Shown here in pieces: positions 17,157-26,914 of a DNA stretch of 64,000 nucleotides. Location of the stretch: the NCBI GenBank assembly GCA_902555465.1, contig CACDSN010000003.1, forward strand, positions 1 through 64,000. Direction: 5' to 3'. The stretch comes from an uncultured Pelagibacteraceae bacterium. GTDB taxonomy: Bacteria > Pseudomonadota > Alphaproteobacteria > Pelagibacterales > Pelagibacteraceae. How positions within the stretch are numbered: position 1 is the first letter of the stretch; each line of letters begins with the position of its first letter. The notes below the pieces were generated by a model. The model had not been told where the DNA came from. It worked only from the letters and a program-made list of their open reading frames with translations, and ran no database searches. The translations under genes and the position numbers were made by a program.

Positions 17157-19442
17157 TTATTTTTTTTCGTAATCAATTATTTCAGCAGAGTAAGCAGCAA
17201 CTGAAGCAAGATTTAAAATTTCTGATGTCGATGTCCTTAGTGGAGCAATTTCTATCGCTTCACCTAAACCAATAAGCAAAGGGCCGATAACTTTTGCTCT
17301 GCTCATTGATTTAATTAATTTAAATGATATCGCAGAGGCATGCAGGCCGGGCATAACTAAAATATTTGCATTTCCTACAATTTCTGAAAACGGATAAAGT
17401 TCTTTAAATATTTCTTCCAAGGCTACATCAGGCTGCATCTCTCCGTCATATTTAAAATCAACCTTCTTTTTATTCAAAATTTCTACAGCACCTCTTACTT
17501 TTGATGTTCTCTCTGTAGTGGGTTGACCAAACGTAGAATGAGATAAAAATGCTACTTTTGGATCCATACCAAATAATCTAGCAATTCTAGCTGATGAAAT
17601 AGCAATATTTGCCATTTGTTCTGAGTCAGGCCATTCATTGACTGCTGTATCAGCAATTAAAACGGTTTTTCCTCTGTTAACAACTAAGTTAAGACCAAAG
17701 ATTATTTCCCCAGGTCTTGCATTTACTACAGTTGATACCTTCTCTAGTGATGAGGAATATCTTCTTGTATTTCCAGTTACCATTGCATCAGCATCACCAC
17801 ATGAAACCATACATGTTGACCATATTACTCTATCATTTCTAACAAGTTTATCACAATCTCGCTCTAATAAACCTTGTTCTCTTTGGAGTTTTTTAAATAA
17901 GTATTTTGTATATTTTTTTCTTTTTTTGTTATCGGTTGAATTTACAATTTCTATATCAAGATTCTCATTGTATCCTATTTCTGCTAATTTTTTTTTTACC
18001 AAATCTTTTTTGGCAACTAATATTGGTATACCTAATCCACCACTTTTAAATGCAATTGCTGCTTTTAGATTATTTTCATCCTCACCATCAGCAAAGACAA
18101 CTCTTTTTTGTTTTTTCTTTATCAACGTATTTATTCCCTGCATAACTGTAACAGAGGGATCAAGTCTATTTTTCAATTGTTCTGAGTAAAGTTCAAAATC
18201 CTTAATTTTTTTCCTTGCTACACCTGTTTTAATTGCAGCTTTAGCTACTGCAACTGGAATTACACTTATCAATCTTGGATCGAACGTAGATGGTATAATA
18301 TATTCTTTTCCATACGTTGGTCTTATCCCACCCATGGCAGACGCCACTTCATCAGGCACTCTTTCTTTAGCAAGATCGGCTATAGCTTGAGCAGCCGCAA
18401 CTTTCATTTCTTCATTAATTGTTTTTGCTCTTACATCTAGCGCTCCCCTAAATATGTATGGAAACCCTATGAGATTATTTACTTGATTTGGATAATCAGA
18501 ACGCCCAGTAGCTATTATTGCGTCAGACCTTACCTCCTCGACTTTTTCTGGAGTAATTTCAGGATCAGGATTAGCACAGGCAAAAATTATTGGATTTTTG
18601 GCCATCGCTTTAACCATATCTTTTGTTAAAGCATCCTTAGCAGATAAACCCAAAAAAACATCGGCACCTTTTATTGCCTCCTTTAATGTTCTAAACTTTG
18701 TGTTTGTAGCGTGTTTAGATTTCCACTGATCTAATCTATCTCTACCCTTATAAATAACACCTTTACGATCGCACATAATAACATTTTCATTTTTTACTCC
18801 TGTATTTTTAAATAGTTCTGTGCATGCTATAGCTGATGCTCCCGCACCATTTACAACAACTTTTATATCTTTTATTGACTTTCCAGTAATATCAAGAGCA
18901 TTAATTAGACCCGCAGTTGTTATTATTGCAGTGCCGTGTTGATCATCATGAAATATTGGGATATCAACAATTTCTTTTAACTTTTCCTCTATAATAAAGC
19001 AATCAGGCGCAGCAATATCCTCTAGATTTATACCCCCAAAAGTACAAGAAATGTTTTTTATAGTCTTAATAATTTCATCATTATTTTTACTGTCTACCTC
19101 TATATCTATCGAGTCAATATCAGCAAACCTTTTAAAAAGCACCGCTTTACCTTCCATCACTGGTTTTGATGCACTTGCTCCTAGGTCTCCCAAACCTAAA
19201 ATTGCAGAACCATTACTTATTACCGCTACTAAATTACCTTTTGATGTATAGTCATAAGCCAAGTTAGTATCTTTACTAATTTCAAGAACAGGTGAGGCTA
19301 CCCCAGGAGAATAAGCAAGAGCCAAATCTCTTTTTGTTGTCATAGGCTTTGATGGAGTAATCTCAATTTTTCCAGGTTTTCCTGATGAATGGAAATCCAA
19401 AGCCTCTTTTACTGTATAATGTTCAATCTTTTTTTTTTTCAT
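17157..19442 (-). CDS. maeB: NADP-dependent malic enzyme with phosphotransacetylase-like C-terminus
   Basis: A 761-residue two-domain protein. Residues 1-430 are malic enzyme, converting malate to pyruvate, CO2 and NADPH: LALAYSPGVASP, LGLGDLGASASKPVMEGKA, FHDDQHGTAIITTAG and the NAD(P) site VVNGAGASAIAC. Residues about 430-761 are a phosphate acetyltransferase-like domain (RVVFADGEDENNLKAA, VMPGLHASAISFKL), which in MaeB proteins is regulatory rather than catalytic. It is full length. It stands alone on the minus strand between the BON gene (4-bp convergent gap) and divergent murJ. A TGTATATC element 12 bases before its ATG and the absence of a Shine-Dalgarno sequence suggest a very short leader. 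Confidence 0.96.
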   Translation of the reverse strand: MKKKKIEHYTVKEALDFHSSGKPGKIEITPSKPMTTKRDLALAYSPGVASPVLEISKDTNLAYDYTSKGNLVAVISNGSAILGLGDLGASASKPVMEGKAVLFKRFADIDSIDIEVDSKNNDEIIKTIKNISCTFGGINLEDIAAPDCFIIEEKLKEIVDIPIFHDDQHGTAIITTAGLINALDITGKSIKDIKVVVNGAGASAIACTELFKNTGVKNENVIMCDRKGVIYKGRDRLDQWKSKHATNTKFRTLKEAIKGADVFLGLSAKDALTKDMVKAMAKNPIIFACANPDPEITPEKVEEVRSDAIIATGRSDYPNQVNNLIGFPYIFRGALDVRAKTINEEMKVAAAQAIADLAKERVPDEVASAMGGIRPTYGKEYIIPSTFDPRLISVIPVAVAKAAIKTGVARKKIKDFELYSEQLKNRLDPSVTVMQGINTLIKKKQKRVVFADGEDENNLKAAIAFKSGGLGIPILVAKKDLVKKKLAEIGYNENLDIEIVNSTDNKKRKKYTKYLFKKLQREQGLLERDCDKLVRNDRVIWSTCMVSCGDADAMVTGNTRRYSSSLEKVSTVVNARPGEIIFGLNLVVNRGKTVLIADTAVNEWPDSEQMANIAISSARIARLFGMDPKVAFLSHSTFGQPTTERTSKVRGAVEILNKKKVDFKYDGEMQPDVALEEIFKELYPFSEIVGNANILVMPGLHASAISFKLIKSMSRAKVIGPLLIGLGEAIEIAPLRTSTSEILNLASVAAYSAEIIDYEKK

Positions 19443-19492
19443 TTGATTTAATTAGATATACAAATAGAGCTAAATTAAGACTAATATGATTT

Positions 19493-21022
19493 ATGAACTT
19501 AATTAAGTCAACAGGTACATTTAGTATCTTTATTATAATTAGTAGAGTACTCGGATATTTAAGAGATGTTTTAATTGCAATTTATTTAGGCTCTGGACCA
19601 ATTGCAGATGCTTTTTTTGTAGCTTTTAGAATACCTAACACTTTTAGAAGACTTTTCGCAGAGGGATCCTTCAATGCTGCGTTCGTACCAAGCTACTCAT
19701 CTGAATTAGTAAGTGGAAAAGAACAAGCTAAGAAATTTGCTAACCATGTTTTTAATTTTTTGATGCTGGCTCTTTTATTTTTAGTAGCTGTTATTGAAAT
19801 TTTCATGCCTGGATTTGTTTATTTAATTGCACCAGGTTTTTATGAAGATCAAAGTAAATTAGAATTAACAACTTTGTTAACTAGAATTACATTTCCATTT
19901 TTACTTTTTATCAGTTTAGCTTCCTTTTTTTCAGCAATATTAAATTCTCATAATAAGTTTGGAGTAGCAGCAGCCTCTCCAATTATTCTAAATATAATCT
20001 TAATATTTGTTATTTTTACTCAAAAAAAATCTAATTATGATCTTGTTATTTTATTATCATATGGAGTTTCATTAGCAGGATTTATACAATTAATTTTTGT
20101 ATATTTTTTTGCAAAAAAATATTTCTCACCGAATTTAAATTTTAAATTTAAATTATCTGAAAAAATAAAAATTTTTTTTAGTAAATTTTTACCAGGAATA
20201 TTTTCTTCAGGTGTTACACAAATAAATATACTCGTTGGAACTATCATTGCATCATTTCAAGCCAGTGCTGTATCTTATTTATATTATGCAGATAGAATTT
20301 ACCAAATAAATCTCGCTATAGCTGGAATTGCTATCGGAACAGTCATATTACCAAATTTAAGTAGATACATAAAAACAAGTAATAAAAAAAATATTAACTT
20401 TGTTCAAAACAAATCTTTCGAACTTTGTTTGTTTTTAAGCCTTCCTGCTTCAATGGCTTTAATAGTTGGATCAGAAGAAATCACTTCCGCACTATTTGGT
20501 TATGGTGCGTTTGACATTTTCAGTGTATCAAAATCGGCAAGAGCACTATACTATTTTGCATTAGGTCTTCCAGCGTTTGCAATCATAAAAGTTTTTTCAA
20601 CTTTTTTATTTGCCAGAAATGATACTAAAACACCATTTTATTATTCATTAATTTCTGTTCTGATAAATATTTCAATTAGCCTTTTGTTTTTTGATAAAAT
20701 TGGTTTTATAATTATTCCTATTGCAACTAGCATATCTTCTTGGATAAATGCTTTATTATTATTAATTAAATTATCCAGCAATAACTATTTTAATTTTAGA
20801 AACATTTTTTGTTTCACCAATTTAAAGATATTAGTGGTATCAGTGATTTCAATACTTGTATTCTATATTTTAATAGACTTATTTAAAGATTTTTTGGTAT
20901 ATGAAAGTGAACTAAAATTGTTAACTATAATAGTCTTAGTTATTATTACTGTTTTAATTTATATTTTAATATCATTATTAACAAAAACATTTAAATATGC
21001 AGATATTAAATTAAAATATTAA
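19493..21022 (+). CDS. murJ: Lipid II flippase MurJ (MviN)
   Basis: A 509-residue inner-membrane protein of the MOP superfamily with about 14 predicted membrane segments that moves lipid II to the periplasm for peptidoglycan synthesis. The N-terminus [20 protein letters not shown] and the blocks [20 protein letters not shown] and [13 protein letters not shown] are diagnostic; the conserved Arg of RIPNTFRR is present. It lies 4 bp before trpS, as in many alphaproteobacteria, followed by the NfuA-type gene. No Shine-Dalgarno sequence is visible; a TAATAT ends five bases before the ATG. Confidence 0.96.
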   Translation: MNLIKSTGTFSIFIIISRVLGYLRDVLIAIYLGSGPIADAFFVAFRIPNTFRRLFAEGSFNAAFVPSYSSELVSGKEQAKKFANHVFNFLMLALLFLVAVIEIFMPGFVYLIAPGFYEDQSKLELTTLLTRITFPFLLFISLASFFSAILNSHNKFGVAAASPIILNIILIFVIFTQKKSNYDLVILLSYGVSLAGFIQLIFVYFFAKKYFSPNLNFKFKLSEKIKIFFSKFLPGIFSSGVTQINILVGTIIASFQASAVSYLYYADRIYQINLAIAGIAIGTVILPNLSRYIKTSNKKNINFVQNKSFELCLFLSLPASMALIVGSEEITSALFGYGAFDIFSVSKSARALYYFALGLPAFAIIKVFSTFLFARNDTKTPFYYSLISVLINISISLLFFDKIGFIIIPIATSISSWINALLLLIKLSSNNYFNFRNIFCFTNLKILVVSVISILVFYILIDLFKDFLVYESELKLLTIIVLVIITVLIYILISLLTKTFKYADIKLKY

Positions 21023-21026
21023 ATAT

Positions 21027-22031
21027 ATGAGTAAAAAAATTTTTTCTGGAGTCCAGCCAACAGGAAATCTTCATTTAGGTAATTATATTGGAGCAATTAA
21101 GAATTTTGTGAATTTACAAAATGAGCCTGATAATTCTTGTATTTATTGTGTAGTAGATCTTCATGCAATTACTGTAAAACAAAATCCAAGTGAATTAAAA
21201 AAAAATATTCGAGAAACAACAGCAGCTTTTATTGCTAGCGGGTTAGACTATAAAAAAAGTATAATTTTTAATCAATCTCTAGTGCCAGCACATTCAGAAG
21301 GATCATGGATTTTAAGTTGTGTAGCCAGAATGGGTTGGTTAAATAGAATGACACAATTTAAAGAAAAGGCAGGTAAGGATAAAGAAAAAGCCAGCGTAGG
21401 TCTCTATATTTACCCCATACTTATGGCAGCTGATATACTATTATATGATGCCACCCATGTTCCCGTTGGCCAAGATCAGAGACAACATCTTGAACTTTCT
21501 AGAGATATAGCAAATAAATTTAATTTAGATTTTAACTCACCAAATTTTTTAGTTGCTCCAGAACCATTAATCCAAAAAAATTTTGCAAGAATTATGAGTT
21601 TAAAAGATGGCTCAAAAAAAATGAGCAAGTCAGATCCTTCTGAATTTAGTAGAATTAATCTAAATGATACCAGTGACCAAATAATAACAAAAATTAAAAA
21701 AGCAAAAACTGATAACGACCCACTCCCAGATAATGAAAATGAATTATCGAAAAGACTAGAAGCACAAAATTTACTTGGTATTTATTCAAGTTTGAGTGAT
21801 CAAACCTTAAAAAATACCATTAGTGAATTTTCTGGAAAAAATTTTTCTGCTTTTAAAGAAAAACTAGCCAACCTAGTTGTAGATAAAATTTCTCCTATAT
21901 CATCCGAAATTAACAAATTGCTCAAAGATGAAAATTTTATAGATAAAATTTTAAATGATGGTGCAGAAAAAGCGAATGAAATTGCATCTAAAAAAATTAA
22001 AGATTTAAAAAAAATCATTGGTTTTAAATAA
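21027..22031 (+). CDS. trpS: Tryptophan-tRNA ligase
   Basis: A 334-residue class Ic synthetase that charges tRNA-Trp. [19 protein letters not shown] carries the HIGH-type signature (HLGN), [16 protein letters not shown] is the tRNA/ATP block and [11 protein letters not shown] the KMSKS loop. The length matches bacterial TrpRS. It is the second gene of murJ-trpS-nfuA, with 4 bp to murJ and 45 bp to the next gene. Confidence 0.97.
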   Translation: MSKKIFSGVQPTGNLHLGNYIGAIKNFVNLQNEPDNSCIYCVVDLHAITVKQNPSELKKNIRETTAAFIASGLDYKKSIIFNQSLVPAHSEGSWILSCVARMGWLNRMTQFKEKAGKDKEKASVGLYIYPILMAADILLYDATHVPVGQDQRQHLELSRDIANKFNLDFNSPNFLVAPEPLIQKNFARIMSLKDGSKKMSKSDPSEFSRINLNDTSDQIITKIKKAKTDNDPLPDNENELSKRLEAQNLLGIYSSLSDQTLKNTISEFSGKNFSAFKEKLANLVVDKISPISSEINKLLKDENFIDKILNDGAEKANEIASKKIKDLKKIIGFK

Positions 22032-22076
22032 TAATTTTACCTTTAAAAAAGAATTTTTATATTTATATACTAGATT

Positions 22077-22619
22077 ATGTTTGTCCAAACTATAAATACA
22101 CCAAATCCCAATTCATTAAAATTTTTGCCAGGTGAAAAAGTTTCTTTATCTGGACCAGTAGAATTTACAGAAAAGACAGACACTACAAACGAACTTATCA
22201 GAAATATTTTATCGATTAATGGAGTAACAGGAATATTTCTTTCTGACGACTTTATATCGGTTAATAAAAATTCAGAGAAAGATTGGGAGGATATAAAACA
22301 TATTATTATTTCTTTCATTAATGAATATTACTCAAATGGTAAAAAATTTGTGTATGAAAATTTACCAGAACAGGAAAACCTAGAAAATCTCGAAGAAATC
22401 GAAAAAAAAATTATAAAACTTTTAGAGACAAAAATCAGACCTGCAGTTGCAAGAGATGGTGGAGATATTAAATTTAAAGAGTATAAAGATGGAAAAGTTA
22501 AAGTAGAGTTACAGGGAAGTTGTTCTGGATGTCCAAGTTCTACAATGACTTTAAAACAAGGCGTAGAAAATTTGCTTAAACATTATATACCTGAGGTGAC
22601 AGAAGTAATACCTGTTTAA
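22077..22619 (+). CDS. NfuA/NifU-like Fe-S cluster carrier
   Basis: A 180-residue protein with two domains: an Nfu N-terminal domain (about 1-87, starting MFVQTINTPNPNSLKFLPG) and a NifU C-terminal domain (about 108-178) with RPAVARDGGDIKF and the cluster-binding GSCSGCPSS (Cys149 and Cys152). It carries and delivers [4Fe-4S] clusters to apoproteins. This mitochondrial-NFU1-like architecture is usual for alphaproteobacteria. It is 11 bp upstream of the Bax-like gene. Confidence 0.94.
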   Translation: MFVQTINTPNPNSLKFLPGEKVSLSGPVEFTEKTDTTNELIRNILSINGVTGIFLSDDFISVNKNSEKDWEDIKHIIISFINEYYSNGKKFVYENLPEQENLENLEEIEKKIIKLLETKIRPAVARDGGDIKFKEYKDGKVKVELQGSCSGCPSSTMTLKQGVENLLKHYIPEVTEVIPV

Positions 22620-22630
22620 TAATAATAGTT

Positions 22631-23776
22631 ATGTTAAAAAATGTTAAACTGAAAAATATAGATATTAAATCATTAAGAAAAGTCCTATTAAAAAAAGGTT
22701 TTTTATTATCTAGAAAATCTTTATTAAAAAAACAATCAAGTCTTCAAAATTTATATAAAATTTCGTTTGCTTCTTTGTTGATTATTTTATTTTTTTATCT
22801 TTTGCCTCCAACATATTTAATTGTATCTAAAATTTTTAAATCTAACCCGGAAATTGAGAATTCTTCAAATCAAAAATTAGTACAGGTTTTGGAGGGAAAA
22901 AATTTTGACGAACAAGAAGAAGATATTTTTACAGATCAAGATTTAGTTTATCAGGAACTTTATGGAGAAGTTACAGAGGAAGATTCTTTGGAGATGGGAG
23001 TTAGATTAAAAGCATCAGTATTATATCAACTTTTTGAGGATACTAACTATAAATTAAAAGATGTAAGAGCAAATAAAATTGCAAAACCTGTTGAGATTGG
23101 AAAACTACCATATGAATTGAAAGAGTTTCAGAATGTTAGAAAAAGAAAAGAATTATTTATACAAATTGTTTTGCCTTTAATTTTAGAGGAAAATAATAAA
23201 ATACTTTTAGACAGAAAAAAGCTTTTCGCAATTTTGAACAAAAATAATAATTCTAAATCTGATAATGAATGGCTAAATAAGAAATTTAAACAGTATGGAA
23301 TTTCAAAAAAAGATATACCAACGTTAAAAAGAAGAATGGATATAATCCCACCATCTATGGCAATCGCTCAAGCAGCAAAAGAAACTGGTTGGGGAACCTC
23401 TAGGTTTGCTCTGGAAGGTAATGCTTTATTTGGACAATGGACCTATACAGATAAAGGAATCAAACCAGCAGCTGCAGAAGCTGGTACAACTCACAAAGTA
23501 ATGATGTTTAATGTTTTAAAATCATCTGTAAGAGCATATGCAAGAAATTTAAATACCCATAAGTCATATAGAAAAATGAGATATATTAGAGCTATACAAA
23601 GAGACAATATTGGCAAATTAAATAGCCTAGAGCTAGTAGATCACTTAGATAAGTATGCCGAAACTGGAAAAGAATATACTGTAATATTAAAAAAAATTAT
23701 TGAGCAAAATACTTTAACAGACTTTGATGATGTTAAAATTTTACCAAGTAGTGAAGCTGTAAAAAATTTAATTTAA
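22631..23776 (+). CDS. Bax-like glucosaminidase-domain membrane protein
   Basis: A 381-residue protein with a basic N-terminus, one membrane segment (about 47-70, FASLLIILFFYLLPPTYLIV) and a large periplasmic part. The C-terminal 180 residues match the Bax/FlgJ-type glucosaminidase (lysozyme-like) fold: IPPSMAIAQAAKETGWGTSR, FALEGNALFGQWTY, then SVRAYARNLNTH. The Glu in AAKETGWG is the expected catalytic acid. It probably cleaves peptidoglycan glycan strands. It overlaps the facing deacetylase gene by 4 bp. The intracellular substrate partner is unknown. Confidence 0.83.
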   Translation: MLKNVKLKNIDIKSLRKVLLKKGFLLSRKSLLKKQSSLQNLYKISFASLLIILFFYLLPPTYLIVSKIFKSNPEIENSSNQKLVQVLEGKNFDEQEEDIFTDQDLVYQELYGEVTEEDSLEMGVRLKASVLYQLFEDTNYKLKDVRANKIAKPVEIGKLPYELKEFQNVRKRKELFIQIVLPLILEENNKILLDRKKLFAILNKNNNSKSDNEWLNKKFKQYGISKKDIPTLKRRMDIIPPSMAIAQAAKETGWGTSRFALEGNALFGQWTYTDKGIKPAAAEAGTTHKVMMFNVLKSSVRAYARNLNTHKSYRKMRYIRAIQRDNIGKLNSLELVDHLDKYAETGKEYTVILKKIIEQNTLTDFDDVKILPSSEAVKNLI

Positions 23777-24846
23777 TTTTCATTAATACTTTTAAGAACA
23801 AATTGAATTCCAAACCATCTCCATCCTTCATTATCTTTAATTGAACAATTAATTCTTCCTCTTCTTGTATTAAACTTGTCTCTAAAATTAATTTTTAAAG
23901 TATTATTATTTATTTCTAAATTTGAATTATCCCACTCGCCACCTTCATTGGAAAAACAGTTTATATTATTTATTTTCTGTTCTTTAAAAAATTCAACTTT
24001 CATTTCTGGAGGATTATTATCATCTATTATTTTTTCTTCTGGAAAGATATTTTTGTATTGGAAGGGCAAAAGATTTATTATAAATTTAAATCTTTCTAAA
24101 TCTCCATATTTCTCATTTATAGGAAATCTAGGTAATTCAAATTGATCTTTATTTAGGTCAATAACCCCAGAATGTTGGCCAAACGCGAAATTGAAATATT
24201 TAGCTATATATTTTTTTTGACTAAGGCTCCATTCCCCAAAAGGATAAGAAAAAAAAATAGGGTTATAACCTAAATTATTTTCGAAAATTTTAATTGATTT
24301 TTTTATATCTAATTTAAATTCGTTAAAACTAAAATTTACTAGGTAATCATGTGAATGAGAATGATTTCCAATTGAAACAAAATCATATTTTTCTATTTCT
24401 TTAATTTGATTCCATCCCATATAGCCATTTTTTCCAATAGCTTCTGTAGATATAAAAATCAAAAAGGGTATTTTGTTATCTCTTAAATAAGGCCAAGCAT
24501 TTTGATAAAATGAAATATAACCATCATCAATAGTTAATAAAACTTTTTTTTCTGTTTTTTCATTAAAATATACTTCAGGTAATTCATTTGGATTTAAAAA
24601 ATTATATTCTGAAGATTTAATAATATTTATATGCTTTCTGAAAATATCCATCTGAATATTCGTCGAAGGGTATTTTGACTCATCAAATCTATGATACATA
24701 ATAGAAACAATCCCATTTTCATTTGCAAAATATTTATTATAAGTTTCCTCTGAATATGTTATTTCGATTTGAAAAAAAAATATTATGAAAAACTTAATTA
24801 TAGATACAGCTACAGACAAAATTTTTTTAAAAATCATAAATAACAA
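23773..24846 (-). CDS. Polysaccharide deacetylase (NodB-like)
   Basis: A 357-residue exported protein with a hydrophobic N-terminal segment (about 5-30) that acts as signal peptide or anchor. The NodB homology domain is at about 50-245: metal and base motif TIDDGYISF, metal-binding GNHSHSHDYL and catalytic FSYPFGEWS. The C-terminal 100 residues form a beta-rich extension I do not recognise. It should remove acetyl groups from a surface polysaccharide or peptidoglycan. The start is uncertain: ATG at 24846 or 24837 (MIFKKILSV) overlaps divergent tsaB by 53-62 bp, and no later Met keeps the signal sequence. Confidence 0.83.
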   Translation of the reverse strand: MLFMIFKKILSVAVSIIKFFIIFFFQIEITYSEETYNKYFANENGIVSIMYHRFDESKYPSTNIQMDIFRKHINIIKSSEYNFLNPNELPEVYFNEKTEKKVLLTIDDGYISFYQNAWPYLRDNKIPFLIFISTEAIGKNGYMGWNQIKEIEKYDFVSIGNHSHSHDYLVNFSFNEFKLDIKKSIKIFENNLGYNPIFFSYPFGEWSLSQKKYIAKYFNFAFGQHSGVIDLNKDQFELPRFPINEKYGDLERFKFIINLLPFQYKNIFPEEKIIDDNNPPEMKVEFFKEQKINNINCFSNEGGEWDNSNLEINNNTLKINFRDKFNTRRGRINCSIKDNEGWRWFGIQFVLKSINEN

Positions 24847-25162
24847 TAAAGAATATAATATTAAACATGATAACAGTAGAGAAAACTTTGATGAATTAGT
24901 AAATATTATTTTTAATTTCCTTTATCAAAATAATATCAACCTAAAAGAGCTAGATAATATATTCGTCAACCAGGGTCCAGGTAAGTACTCAAGCATTAGA
25001 TCTGCAATAAGTATCGTAAAAGCTCTCAAAATTTCAAATAACATTAATATATATGGTTATTATTCAACACAAATTATTGATAATAATTATGATATTTTAA
25101 CAAAATTAGTAGAAGAAGGGAGGTTGACAAAAAATTTTATTAAACCAAAATATTCAAATTAA
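24785..25162 (+). CDS. Minimal TsaB-like protein (tRNA t6A synthesis)
   Basis: A 125-residue protein resembling the N-terminal lobe of TsaB, the partner that dimerises with TsaD to make N6-threonylcarbamoyladenosine at position 37 of tRNAs. MKNLIIDTATDKIFLKI is the ASKHA beta-hairpin start; LDNIFVNQGPGKYSSIRSAI matches the TsaB G-P-G-S-F-T-G-x-R block, altered to GPGKYSSIRS. The middle of the protein is missing: TsaB normally has about 220-230 residues, yet a normal-looking C-terminus (FIKPKYSN, like P-x-Y-x-R) follows at once. It lies in the usual tsaB-(rimI)-fur neighbourhood, but without rimI. The start overlaps the facing deacetylase gene. Confidence 0.75.
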   Translation: MKNLIIDTATDKIFLKIINNNKEYNIKHDNSRENFDELVNIIFNFLYQNNINLKELDNIFVNQGPGKYSSIRSAISIVKALKISNNINIYGYYSTQIIDNNYDILTKLVEEGRLTKNFIKPKYSN

Positions 25163-25174
25163 TTAATAATTATT

Positions 25175-25585
25175 ATGACTGAAAGTATTGAAAAAAAATG
25201 TATTTCTAAGGGAGTAAAACTTACTGAACAAAGAAAAATAATTGCTAAAGTAATGTCAGAATCAAATGATCATCCCGATGTTGATGAACTTTATTCCAGA
25301 GTATCAAAAATTGATTCAAGAATTAGTATTGCGACCGTTTATAGGACTGTTAAGCTTTTTGAAGAGTCAGGAATTGTCGCAAAACATGATTTTAAAGGGG
25401 GAAAAGCCAGATATGAAGAATTAAGTGAAAGTCATCACGATCATTTAATAGATATCAAAACTGGAGAAATTATAGAGTTTGTTGATGAAGAAATTGAAAA
25501 ACTTCAAAAGAAAGTTGCAGATAAGTATGGTTATGATTTAGTAGATCATAAATTAGAACTTTACGGTGTAAAAAAAAATAAGTGA
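25175..25585 (+). CDS. fur: Fur family metal-responsive repressor
   Basis: A 136-residue regulator with a winged-helix N-terminus (LTEQRKIIAKVM, then SIATVYRTVKLFEESGIV as recognition helix) and a dimerisation/metal domain with ESHHDHLIDIKTGEIIEF, carrying the His cluster and Glu ligands. The C-terminal CxxC zinc motifs of many Fur proteins are absent, as is common in alphaproteobacterial Fur/Mur. In this class the metal sensed may be manganese rather than iron. The stop overlaps the GTG start of miaB (GTGA). This is one of two Fur-family proteins in the window; irr is the other. Confidence 0.92.
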   Translation: MTESIEKKCISKGVKLTEQRKIIAKVMSESNDHPDVDELYSRVSKIDSRISIATVYRTVKLFEESGIVAKHDFKGGKARYEELSESHHDHLIDIKTGEIIEFVDEEIEKLQKKVADKYGYDLVDHKLELYGVKKNK

Positions 25586-26913
25586 GCAAAAAAATCTTTA
25601 TTAAAACTTTTGGTTGTCAAATGAATGAATACGACAGCAATAGAATTACAGATATTGTAAAAGATATTGGTTATGAAAAATCCAAAGATCAAAATAATGC
25701 AGATTGTTATCTTATTAACACTTGCCATATAAGAGATAAAGCTAAAGAAAAAGTTTTTCATGAAGTAGGAAGAATAAAACAAATATATTCTAATAAAGAA
25801 AAACCTATAATGGTAATTGCAGGCTGTGTTTCACAAGCAGAAAATGAAGAAATATTAAAAAGAGAACCTTTTATAGATGTAGTTATTGGACCTCAATCTT
25901 ATCATAAAATTAATAAAATTTTAGATAATTTCCAAAAAAATAAAAAAGAAGTTGAAACAGAATTTGATACAATTAATAAATTTGATTGTTTAAATAAAAC
26001 AAAAAATTTAGATAGTAAAGTTTCATCATTTTTAACAATTCAAGAAGGTTGTGATAAGTTCTGTCATTTTTGTGTTGTGCCTTATACAAGAGGACCAGAA
26101 TGTTCTAGACCATTTAAAACAATTTTAAAAGAAGCTGAACAACTTATTAAAAATGGAGCGAAAGAAATTATTTTACTAGGTCAAAACGTTAATGCCTACA
26201 GTTTTTATGAAAATGATAGTGAATTTAAGATCTCAAATTTACTTAATGAATTAGAAAAATATTCAGAGTTAAAAAGAATTAGATATACAACATCTCATCC
26301 TGTAGATATGACTGATGACTTAATTGAGTGCTATTCAACTAATAAAAAATTGATGCCATTTATTCATTTACCAATTCAATCTGGTTCCAATAAAGTATTA
26401 CAACTTATGAATAGAAAACATAAGGTCGAGGATTATATCGATATTTATAATAAACTAACTAATATTAACCCTTTAATAAAATTATCAAGCGATTTCATAA
26501 TAGGATATCCAGGTGAAGAGAAATCTGACTTTGAAAAGACTTTGAAACTAATTAAAGAAATAAAGTTCATAAACTCATTTTCTTTTATTTTTAGTCCACG
26601 ACCAGGTACAAAAGCATCTAAATTGAATGAAGTAGATAAAAATACCTCAAAGGAAAGACTTAAAGAATTACAATCTTTACTATTCCAAAACCAAATTGAC
26701 CACAATAAATCATTGGAGAATGAAGAAATAGATGTACTTGTAGAGAATAAAATTTCAGATCAAAATAAATATTTTGGAAGAAATGAGTATTTTAATTCAG
26801 TTATATTCGAGGCAGAAAAAAAGGATATTGGGAAAATAGTAAAAGTTAATGTAGAAAATAGTAACAAAAATACACTTTTTGGAAAAATAAGAAGTAAAAT
26901 GAAAGCCGCATAA
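25582..26913 (+). CDS. miaB: tRNA-2-methylthio-N6-dimethylallyladenosine synthase MiaB
   Basis: A 443-residue radical-SAM methylthiotransferase that adds the ms2 group to i6A37 in tRNAs reading UNN codons. N-terminal UPF0004 domain with three cluster Cys in KTFGCQMNEYDS, INTCHIRDKA and VIAGCVSQAE; radical SAM motif CDKFCHFCVVPYTRG; C-terminal TRAM domain (about 375-440). The start is GTG, overlapping the fur stop. It heads the conserved miaB-phoH-ybeY-lnt series. Confidence 0.97.
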   Translation: MSKKIFIKTFGCQMNEYDSNRITDIVKDIGYEKSKDQNNADCYLINTCHIRDKAKEKVFHEVGRIKQIYSNKEKPIMVIAGCVSQAENEEILKREPFIDVVIGPQSYHKINKILDNFQKNKKEVETEFDTINKFDCLNKTKNLDSKVSSFLTIQEGCDKFCHFCVVPYTRGPECSRPFKTILKEAEQLIKNGAKEIILLGQNVNAYSFYENDSEFKISNLLNELEKYSELKRIRYTTSHPVDMTDDLIECYSTNKKLMPFIHLPIQSGSNKVLQLMNRKHKVEDYIDIYNKLTNINPLIKLSSDFIIGYPGEEKSDFEKTLKLIKEIKFINSFSFIFSPRPGTKASKLNEVDKNTSKERLKELQSLLFQNQIDHNKSLENEEIDVLVENKISDQNKYFGRNEYFNSVIFEAEKKDIGKIVKVNVENSNKNTLFGKIRSKMKAA

Positions 26914-26914
26914 A

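Noticed and set aside
17638..18189. 183-codon plus-strand frame inside maeB
   Set aside because: It is antisense to a clear, conserved enzyme; the composition (Ser, Phe, Leu rich) is that of a mirror of AT-rich coding DNA.
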